Of a DNA stretch of 64,000 bases, positions 57,364 to 64,000 are shown in pieces. The stretch is taken from contig JAJYYB010000017.1 in assembly GCA_021801355.1 (NCBI GenBank), positions 1 through 64,000 on the forward strand, read 5' to 3'. The notes beneath the pieces are model-generated. The model did no database searches. It had not been told where the DNA came from and saw only the letters and a list, made by a program, of their open reading frames with translations. The position numbers and the translations under genes were made by a program. This DNA comes from Microcaldota archaeon (GTDB taxonomy: Archaea; Micrarchaeota; Micrarchaeia; Micrarchaeales; Micrarchaeaceae). The stretch's first letter is position 1. Every line of letters begins with the position of its first letter.

Positions 57364-59388
57364 TTACAAGACCGATAGGTGCAACATCAATGGCGCAGAT
57401 AGCCCTATCAGGAGCGGTGCTATAAGCAAGGACACCATGTTGATGACCTTTATCAGTGGGTTTAGCCCCGGTCCTGCGGTATCCTTGAATGGATCGCCTA
57501 CGGTGTCACCGACTACTGCTGCCTTATGCGTGTCAGAGCCCTTGCCACCAAAGTGCCCCTCCTCTACATATTTCTTCGCGTTGTCCCATCCGGCCCCTCC
57601 TGTAGTCATCATCAAGGCCAGAACAAGCCCAGAGATTATCACGCCTGCGAGCATCCCGCCCAAGCCTTGGACTCCAAGGAAGAAACCTACAAAAATTGGC
57701 GAGAGTATGCCCAGCAGAGCGGGCGCGACCAACGACCTGATTGCTGCCTGTGTCGTTATGTCAACGGCTCTTGCATAATCTGGCTTTGCCTTGCCCTGCA
57801 TCAGGCCCTTTATCGAATGGAACTGCCTCCTTACCTCCTCGACTATCTTGGCAGCGGCTGAACCAACGGCCCTCATCGTTATAGCAGAGAACACGTAAGG
57901 TATCATGGCTCCTATGAAAAGCCCGGTTATGACGAACGGGTTCAGTATGGAGAGCGTGGTTATCTGCGCCTCATTCGCAAATGCTACGAAGAGCGACAGC
58001 GCCGCAAGAGCAGCGGCGCCTATTGCGAAACCCTTTGTAACCGCCTTGGTTGTGTTGCCAACCGCGTCCAGTGGATCAGTTACGGTGGCCCTTATTTTGG
58101 CTGACATTCCGCTCATCTCCGCTATGCCTCCGGCATTGTCAGTTATCGGCCCATAGCTGTCGACTGAAACTATTATTCCGGTAAGCGATAGCATAGACAT
58201 CGAGGCGAGCGCTATGCCAAATGCTCCATCACCATACACGAAGTACGAGAATATCACTGCAGCTACTATAGTTATCACAGGAAATGCTGTAGCCCTCATC
58301 CCGTTCGCAATACCATATATTATGTTGGTCCCTGCACCTGACTTCGATGCTATTGCGATCTCGCGCACAGCGGCCGTGTTCTTGTTGGTGTAGTGCCCTG
58401 TTATATAAGCTATAACTATGGCAACGAGTATTCCTGCTATTAGCGGTGGGAAGTACTGCAACTCACCAAGAAGGCCTGTTAATATAAGGAATCCTATCGC
58501 TGAAAGCAACGATGAAACAAGTATCGACTTGTTAAGCGCACTCCATATCCTGTTCTTGTTGTTGGTCTTCACGAAGTAAGTCCCTATTATCGATGCAATT
58601 ATAGCAACAGCGCCCACAAGCAAAGGCAGTATAAGTGCACTGCTTGATAAACCTGCATAAGTAGCCAGCAGCATCGAGGCCAGCACTGTTATCACATATG
58701 ATTCATAAAGGTCAGCGGCCATGCCCGCGCAGTCGCCAACATTATCACCTACATTGTCTGCTATCGTGGCCGGGTTCCTAACATCGTCCTCTGGCAGGTT
58801 GAGTTCCGTCTTTCCTACTAAATCCGCCCCTACATCTGCACCCTTTGTGTATATGCCGCCTCCAACCCTTGCGAAAAGGCTGACGAGGCTTGCGCCGAAT
58901 CCGAAGCCTATAAGTTCGATAGGGCTATTCACTAGAAGATACATGACTGAGAAGCCAAGGAGCGCGAGCCCTACGACACTCATGCCCGTTACGGTGCCTC
59001 CTATGAATGATATGCGCAGCGCCTCCTGCAAGCCCTTTTCAGCCGCCTTGGCTGTCCTGAGGTTGGCCCTCACCGATATCTGCATGCCTATGTAACCTGC
59101 CAGCGCGGAAAGCCCTGCGCCTACAGTGAACGCTATTGGGGTTATCCAATTGAACGAGCTTGGCAGATAGTAAGCGAGCAGGCCGAATACTATGACAATG
59201 GCAAGCCAGAATATGAAGACCGTCTTGTACTGTCTCTTGAGGAACGCATTGGCGCCTTCCTGTATAGCGGCTGCCACCTCGTTCATCTTCGGCGTACCTT
59301 TGGGCTGCTCAAGAATTATCTTTGTGCTAACAAGCGCGTACAAAAGCGCCAGTACTGAAGCCCCTATCGATATCCATACTAGATCCAT
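57364..59388 (-). CDS. hppA: Membrane-bound proton-pumping pyrophosphatase
   Basis: It hydrolyses PPi and pumps H+ across the cytoplasmic membrane. The 674-aa product has ~16 helices and the diagnostic 'GADVGADLVGKTELNLPEDD' and 'DNVGDNVGDCAGMAADLYES' motifs. The later 'GNTTKAVTKG' segment has Lys where K+-dependent forms have Ala, and Thr three residues on, so this is probably the K+-independent H+ pump. TATA CTTATATAA lies ~40 nt upstream. The product should recycle PPi from the aminoacyl-tRNA, DNA and lipid syntheses encoded in this window. Confidence 0.95.
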   Translation of the reverse strand: MDLVWISIGASVLALLYALVSTKIILEQPKGTPKMNEVAAAIQEGANAFLKRQYKTVFIFWLAIVIVFGLLAYYLPSSFNWITPIAFTVGAGLSALAGYIGMQISVRANLRTAKAAEKGLQEALRISFIGGTVTGMSVVGLALLGFSVMYLLVNSPIELIGFGFGASLVSLFARVGGGIYTKGADVGADLVGKTELNLPEDDVRNPATIADNVGDNVGDCAGMAADLYESYVITVLASMLLATYAGLSSSALILPLLVGAVAIIASIIGTYFVKTNNKNRIWSALNKSILVSSLLSAIGFLILTGLLGELQYFPPLIAGILVAIVIAYITGHYTNKNTAAVREIAIASKSGAGTNIIYGIANGMRATAFPVITIVAAVIFSYFVYGDGAFGIALASMSMLSLTGIIVSVDSYGPITDNAGGIAEMSGMSAKIRATVTDPLDAVGNTTKAVTKGFAIGAAALAALSLFVAFANEAQITTLSILNPFVITGLFIGAMIPYVFSAITMRAVGSAAAKIVEEVRRQFHSIKGLMQGKAKPDYARAVDITTQAAIRSLVAPALLGILSPIFVGFFLGVQGLGGMLAGVIISGLVLALMMTTGGAGWDNAKKYVEEGHFGGKGSDTHKAAVVGDTVGDPFKDTAGPGLNPLIKVINMVSLLIAPLLIGLSAPLMLHLSVL

Positions 59389-59515
59389 AGAATCCCTTAC
59401 AAACTCATACAGAAATGGATTATATAAGAAATAGATGATTTAAATCCCTTTCTTTTCAGGTAAATTTTATTATGTAGAATGTAAAGAAAGCCCCCCGTTT
59501 TGTACGCCAGCCGTT

Positions 59516-60592
59516 TCAATTCGGTATTACAGCAACATTGAAGCCCCCGCTGTCCACCCCTGCAAAAGTTATGTTCTTGACTTCGTAGTCTGACATGTTG
59601 ACCACAGAAATCGAGTTGCCATGCTGCCCAGTCTCTACAACCAAAGCCCGTGAGCCATCCGGAGTGACGGCAACGCCCAGTCCGCCATTGTATCCGCCAC
59701 CTAAAGATATATTGCGTATTATGACGTATGTTGTAGCGTTTATGATCGATAAGGTATTCTTACCTGACCCTGCCCACATGACCAAAAGCCGTGTACCGTC
59801 CGGGGTTATAGCTATGGTCTTTGCGATTCCGCCGCCACGTATGTACTTGCCCCCGAAGCTTATGTTGCGTACCGCGTAATTTGATGTATTTATTACAGAA
59901 ATGGCATTACCATCGCTTCCCGTTTGCGCTATGTAAGCATATGCGCCATCAGGGTTGATGACTATGCCGTAGCCTCCTGCGTTCGGACCGAAAACTATGG
60001 TATGTATTATCCTGTAATCTGTTGTGTTAATTACGGCGGTTGAATTCTCCCCCGATCCGGTCTGCGTAACCCAGGCATCTGCCCCATTTGGCGTAATCGC
60101 TATATAACCGCCTCCGGAACCTTCGAATGTTATGTTGTGCAATATAGCGTAGCTTGAAGTGTTAATAATAGTGATGTTATCATTGACCCTGCCAGTGCCT
60201 ACGACCCACGCTTCGGCGCCGTTTGGCGTTATCGCGATGCCTGTTCCTCCACTGTACCTGCCAGAGAAACTTATGTTGTCCATTGTCGCATAAGTTTTGG
60301 CATTTATCACTGAAAGCCTATCCTCATTCGAACCGGTCTGGGTTATGTAAACCGCAGTGCCGTTCGGTGATGCCGCTATGTTGCCTCCTGCACCATAGGT
60401 GGTGCCAAAGCTGAGGTTTTTGATTATCGCGGCACTCGTAGTATTTATTACAGAAGTGACGTTCTCCCCCGATCCGGTCTGCGTAATCCAGGCGTAATAA
60501 GATATCGCACCTGGATGCGGTAGCAGCAGCGCAGCACCTAAGGCCAACACAACGACAAGAGCAACGACCAAAAGAATAATCCTATTTACCAT
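59516..60592 (-). CDS. YVTN-type beta-propeller surface protein
   Basis: The 358-aa product has an N-terminal anchor (about residues 3-25) and about seven ~45-residue repeats. Each repeat has 'ITPNGxxAxVxxTGS' and 'VINTTxYxxxxNISF', as in archaeal YVTN/beta-propeller surface proteins. It presumably forms one propeller outside the cell, and N-x-S/T sequons are frequent. SD GAGGTGG precedes the ATG. It follows the pilin-like gene by 28 nt and is likely cotranscribed. Confidence 0.85.
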   Translation of the reverse strand: MVNRIILLVVALVVVLALGAALLLPHPGAISYYAWITQTGSGENVTSVINTTSAAIIKNLSFGTTYGAGGNIAASPNGTAVYITQTGSNEDRLSVINAKTYATMDNISFSGRYSGGTGIAITPNGAEAWVVGTGRVNDNITIINTSSYAILHNITFEGSGGGYIAITPNGADAWVTQTGSGENSTAVINTTDYRIIHTIVFGPNAGGYGIVINPDGAYAYIAQTGSDGNAISVINTSNYAVRNISFGGKYIRGGGIAKTIAITPDGTRLLVMWAGSGKNTLSIINATTYVIIRNISLGGGYNGGLGVAVTPDGSRALVVETGQHGNSISVVNMSDYEVKNITFAGVDSGGFNVAVIPN

Positions 60593-60620
60593 AAAGCCAC
60601 CTCTTACAACAAAGCATTGC

Positions 60621-62003
60621 TCACGGAGTTACCGGCGGCGTTGACCATTGATAACTTATAACTTGCCCATTGCCTCCACTACCGCCTGATCCGCGGTTGC
60701 ACTCATTACCTCCTCCCATGCCAGAGCCGCCGGAGTAGCTTATCCCCGAAGTGCTGCCTACGCTTGTGCCATAAGCCAACAAGGCAGCCCCACCTCCGGA
60801 ACCTGCCTGCCCGCTGTTCCCGCTTTGGCTTATCCCAGTGATAAATATAGTCCCAGGTATTATAGATTTCGCCTGGATGTATACGCCATAAACACTTGCG
60901 CTAGCTCCCTCGCCGCTCCCTCCGCTCGAAAGCAGCGTCTGGATGTCTGCAAGGATGTTGCTGCCAAATGCCGATAGATTAGCTGAGACTGCTGTCGACG
61001 AAGGCGTAGAAGGCGTGCTTCCCGAACCCCCGCTACCTCCGCCTGCTGAACCACCTGTTCCGCCAGGCACCAGGGTGGCGTAACCTGCAACGCCGCTTGT
61101 GCTTCCGCAGTTAGATGACCCGCCGCCGTATCCTCCAGACCCACCTCCAGAGCCTGCCCAAGAGCTTGTAAACGCCATTGCGCTTCCGTAGCTCCCGCCT
61201 TGTATGGTTCCAGCATTCGAGAATACCTTACCTGCTACTAAAGAAGCGCCGTTTGTCGTCACCGTTACTCCGCTTTCTATGAATATGCTATTCGATGCAA
61301 GCACGCTGCTTGTCAATGTTGTGGCGCTTGAGAATACTACATCCCCTGTATAAGTCCCGCTAGTAGGATTGAAAGTCTGCTGTATGGTGCTTGTCGAAGA
61401 GGTAGATGTTGACGTAGATGAAGTGCTAGATACGGAAGTGCTTGTAGTAGACGAAGTCGTGGTTACTGTAGTGCTGGTCGTGTACGGTGTATTCGCCTTG
61501 AATATGTCCTCTGTGACCTGACCGACAACAGTGTGCTGCACGTCTGTTTGCAAGTTGGTATAGTTTATTATGACGTAGCCGTGGAAGACGGAGCTAGACT
61601 GAGTCGTATAAATTGTCCCGTTGGAATAGCAGTGCAGTGCAGTAGTGGCGTTGCCCCCTATAGATATATTTCCGTTCACATCCAGAGTCACAGGTGGATG
61701 TAAGCTAATCATATGATTGGTCGTGTCATTTGTGTTGCATCCTATGGCAGTTATGTTTATGCGGGTGGCAGTGGCCTGCTGCATGTTTATCACAAGACCT
61801 CCATCAGCGTACATTTCGCTGTTTAAGCAGCCGAACTCTGATGAGAAAAGGCATTCGTTCTGCGGCTGTGTTCTTGTGAAAACCCCAAAGGAATAAAGTA
61901 CGACTACTATGACTGCTACCACGAGTATGGCCCATCCGTATGTCACAAGGTATTCCATTGCTGCCTGTGCTTTGCGCGATGCCGCATTCCGCAAGTTCTC
62001 CAT
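60621..62003 (-). CDS. Type-IV-pilin-like protein with Thr/Ser linker and Gly-rich domain
   Basis: The 460-aa product begins with a class III signal peptide-like segment: basic residues, then QAAMEYLVTYGWAIL and a hydrophobic helix to about residue 43. The signal would be cut by a prepilin peptidase, and the helix would form a pilus core. A Cys-containing beta domain (about 48-165), a Ser/Thr tract (about 172-205) and a Gly/Ser-rich C-terminal domain with many 'GGSGG' runs follow. It is probably a pilus tip or surface fibre protein. The Gly-rich domain is far larger than in simple pilins. Confidence 0.8.
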   Translation of the reverse strand: MENLRNAASRKAQAAMEYLVTYGWAILVVAVIVVVLYSFGVFTRTQPQNECLFSSEFGCLNSEMYADGGLVINMQQATATRINITAIGCNTNDTTNHMISLHPPVTLDVNGNISIGGNATTALHCYSNGTIYTTQSSSVFHGYVIINYTNLQTDVQHTVVGQVTEDIFKANTPYTTSTTVTTTSSTTSTSVSSTSSTSTSTSSTSTIQQTFNPTSGTYTGDVVFSSATTLTSSVLASNSIFIESGVTVTTNGASLVAGKVFSNAGTIQGGSYGSAMAFTSSWAGSGGGSGGYGGGSSNCGSTSGVAGYATLVPGGTGGSAGGGSGGSGSTPSTPSSTAVSANLSAFGSNILADIQTLLSSGGSGEGASASVYGVYIQAKSIIPGTIFITGISQSGNSGQAGSGGGAALLAYGTSVGSTSGISYSGGSGMGGGNECNRGSGGSGGNGQVISYQWSTPPVTP

Positions 62004-62082
62004 ATAGTTTAATAAGAGGTCAAAAAAGGCTTTTATGCCTTTCCCGCGGTAGCCGCGTTTCTATAGGCTTAAATTATAGTGA

Positions 62083-64000
62083 TCAGTGTGCGCTTCCGAA
62101 CGTCACCGTTGGCATCACTCCATCCGGCGGATACGCCCTGGCCCTAGTCCAGTAGATCCAGAAAACCTCGCCGTTGAAACCTGTGCCGTACAGCAAGTAG
62201 TTCTCAGCCTGCGCAGTTGAAATCGCGGCGCTACCTATCTGAGTATAATTAAAAAGCACGGTAGCAGATGTAGACGTCGGGTTTTCCAAGCTGAATACCC
62301 CGATCTGGCTCGATGGGTATGTAAGCGAGGTTGTCGCACCGTCCGAATACAAATCCGCACTGGATCCTGCATTGTTTATCTCAAGTCCCATATAATTCGA
62401 TGATCCTGCAAGGGCATTCGTATGGTTGTATATGCCGAACTCATGCTGGTTATAGGCTGAACTTACGTTCTGGTATGTCTCTATGACAACGGGTTGCGTG
62501 GTCATTGCAGAGGTAGTCGAAGTCGCTATGCCTTCCCAGTACTGTGTGCTGGTGGATGTGAACTTTATCGATGCAGCGTTGAACGTAAGCGTGCCCTGTG
62601 CCCCATTGTTAAAGTTTGTCCATCCGCTCGGCAGAGCGTTAAGACCGCCCCAGCGCTGGTAATACAGGAACACCGTGTTACCGTTGTCATACTGGCCGTA
62701 GCTTGTCTGTGCGCATCCGGAGCAGTACATCTGCGGTGCATATCCTGTGTAGCCGTTTACTATCGGAGAGTTGCTTGGCATGAAGTTCATGTATATTACG
62801 CCGTTAGATGCAGCGGCTATGGAATTGGTCAGCTGGATCCACAACAAAGTGTGCGTCGATGATGCCGTGGCGTTTGATTCTATCCAGGCATACAACGGCA
62901 CGTTGCCCGCTACATCAGCTGGCTGGCCGTAAGTGAACTCCAAATTGCTGAGGTTTGCGGCAAAATCATTGTACGAGGCGCTGTCCAGTACCACCATCTG
63001 CTGGAACGTAGATGCCGTGGACTGCGGTATGACGAGTGAGCCAGCTGTTGCTGTAGGCATCACTCCATTCGGCGGATACGCCCTTATCCTAGACCAATAT
63101 ATAGAGAGCGTTTGAGTTCCTCCGGAACCTTGCCAAACCCCAACGGTAAGGTAACCTGTAGAGGATATGCCCTCGTTCTGCGTCACCTTGCCTCCATTAT
63201 AGTTAAGCGTCCCCGAATCCGAGCTTGAAGATATGAAGCTCTGCGTGTAAACGTTGTTAGAGTTCGGTATTGGTACGCTAGTGTTTACTGCGTAGTCCGC
63301 ACCTGTGGTGGCGGAGAGCTGTTCTGAAATGTAAAATGTGCTTCCACTGTTCGGGTTACCGCTACCTACGCCTGCGATATCCGCTTGACCTGTTTCATCT
63401 GCTGTAGCGAAACCGGACATTGCAGCGCCATTTAGCCCGGAGCCGTAAGGATTACCATACCAATCATATATTACGGAAGGCGTCTCTGTCAAAGCGTAAT
63501 CTATATGATAAGCTGAGTTGCTACCACCTGTATAAGTCAATGTCAGGTTTTTGGCGTTGTACGATATCGTACCGCTTCCCGATCCGCCCGTAGACCATCC
63601 GCTCGGGAGCGATGAGAGCCCTCCCCACCTCTGGTAGAATGCGGTAAATACGGTATTGCCGTTATCATACTCTGCATAGGTTGGGCTGAGTTGCGGTGCT
63701 TCGCCTGCATAATCACCATCGTACGTTGTGCCTACGCTTAAGAAGGTCATGTTTAACGTAGTGGTTCCTGATTGTATGCCGCCAGGTGCCAATATCCAGA
63801 ACGTAGCTTTAGATGAAGATGAGTTGCACCCTGATTCGCACCAACTGTGCAGTTCGGTCTTGCCCTCGTAGAACCTTATGTTGCCCAGCCCTGCAGATTC
63901 ATTGCTGCTGTATAAAGTCGGGGTTATGTTTATAATCTGCTGGAAATTGCCAACAGTGGCGCCATTCCCGTTGGTTATCGTTATCGGCACATACGTGCTG
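62083..64000 (-). CDS. Surface protein with two DUF2341/lectin-like units (5' end outside window)
   Basis: The frame stays open to the right edge, so the N-terminus is missing; at least 639 residues are present. Two copies of a ~300-residue module are visible. Each starts with a DUF2341-like strand set, includes YQRWGGL and LPSGW, and ends with RAYPPNGVMPT or RAYPPDGVMPT. The middle part of each copy looks like a concanavalin-type beta sandwich. It is an exported carbohydrate- or protein-binding surface protein, next to the pilin-like gene. Substrate binding is inferred from fold only. Confidence 0.78.
   Translation of the reverse strand, partial: STYVPITITNGNGATVGNFQQIINITPTLYSSNESAGLGNIRFYEGKTELHSWCESGCNSSSSKATFWILAPGGIQSGTTTLNMTFLSVGTTYDGDYAGEAPQLSPTYAEYDNGNTVFTAFYQRWGGLSSLPSGWSTGGSGSGTISYNAKNLTLTYTGGSNSAYHIDYALTETPSVIYDWYGNPYGSGLNGAAMSGFATADETGQADIAGVGSGNPNSGSTFYISEQLSATTGADYAVNTSVPIPNSNNVYTQSFISSSSDSGTLNYNGGKVTQNEGISSTGYLTVGVWQGSGGTQTLSIYWSRIRAYPPNGVMPTATAGSLVIPQSTASTFQQMVVLDSASYNDFAANLSNLEFTYGQPADVAGNVPLYAWIESNATASSTHTLLWIQLTNSIAAASNGVIYMNFMPSNSPIVNGYTGYAPQMYCSGCAQTSYGQYDNGNTVFLYYQRWGGLNALPSGWTNFNNGAQGTLTFNAASIKFTSTSTQYWEGIATSTTSAMTTQPVVIETYQNVSSAYNQHEFGIYNHTNALAGSSNYMGLEINNAGSSADLYSDGATTSLTYPSSQIGVFSLENPTSTSATVLFNYTQIGSAAISTAQAENYLLYGTGFNGEVFWIYWTRARAYPPDGVMPTVTFGSAH

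Overview
The window is chromosomal DNA of an archaeon, most likely a Micrarchaeota/ARMAN-type DPANN lineage. The archaeal assignment is firm. It rests on archaeal ribosomal proteins (L24e, S28e, L7Ae, L30e, S7, S12), EF-2 with the diphthamide motif, RpoK, PCNA, archaeal-size PheS/PheT, an Rpp21-type RNase P subunit, TATA-type promoters, SD sites of the GGAGGTGAT type and archaeal ether-lipid enzymes. The Micrarchaeota placement is inferred from the mix of short intergenic regions, FtsZ with SMC, retained lipid enzymes, type-IV-pilin-like 'QAAMEYL' proteins and large Ser/Thr/Gly-rich surface proteins. No rRNA, tRNA or CRISPR array was recognised.

Layout. 1-0.5 kb: 3' end of a DDE transposase. 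0.5-5 kb: a surface protein, pheS-pheT and a degenerate HAD protein. 5-9 kb: a tetraether lipid synthase (Tes)-like radical SAM gene with a Cys-rich tail and a small companion gene, S-adenosylmethionine decarboxylase, and a 36-aa Cys-rich microprotein. 9-14 kb: a 904-aa protein with two phosphoesterase-like regions, a membrane protein and an APC permease. 14-20 kb: ftsZ facing two ribosomal operons (L7Ae-S28e-L24e and L30e-S12-S7-EF-2). 20-32 kb: geranylgeranyl reductase, rpoK, membrane and secreted proteins, an SbcD-like phosphoesterase, a site-2 protease, SMC and an ER/archaeal-type signal peptidase.

32-45 kb is an accessory metabolic block: two class III aminotransferases, a saccharopine-dehydrogenase-like enzyme, a BadF-type sugar kinase, a PMI-type cupin, two aldehyde dehydrogenases, a PuuB-like FAD oxidoreductase, Nudix and NAD kinase. 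Five of these genes can be read as a putrescine/4-aminobutanal to GABA to succinate route ending in NAD(P)H. The block also holds a promoter-linked structured non-coding RNA candidate and a second Cys-motif microprotein.

45-47 kb carries PCNA, a DJ-1-like protein lacking its cysteine, and RNase P component 4. 47-64 kb is dominated by the cell surface: a 1808-aa Ig-repeat protein with a nearly perfect 861-bp tandem duplication, a CARDB-like membrane-anchored protein with its own winged-helix gene, a beta-propeller, a pilin-like Gly-rich protein and a DUF2341-like protein that runs off the right edge. A thioesterase, a CDP-alcohol phosphotransferase and a probably K+-independent membrane pyrophosphatase lie among them.

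Observations most worth following: the recurring Cys-Gly-Cys tails and microproteins, the ncRNA candidate at 36884-36980, the putrescine/GABA block, palindromes placed on core promoters, and several catalytic-residue losses (HAD, DJ-1, one phosphoesterase lobe) plus an EF-2 P-loop substitution.
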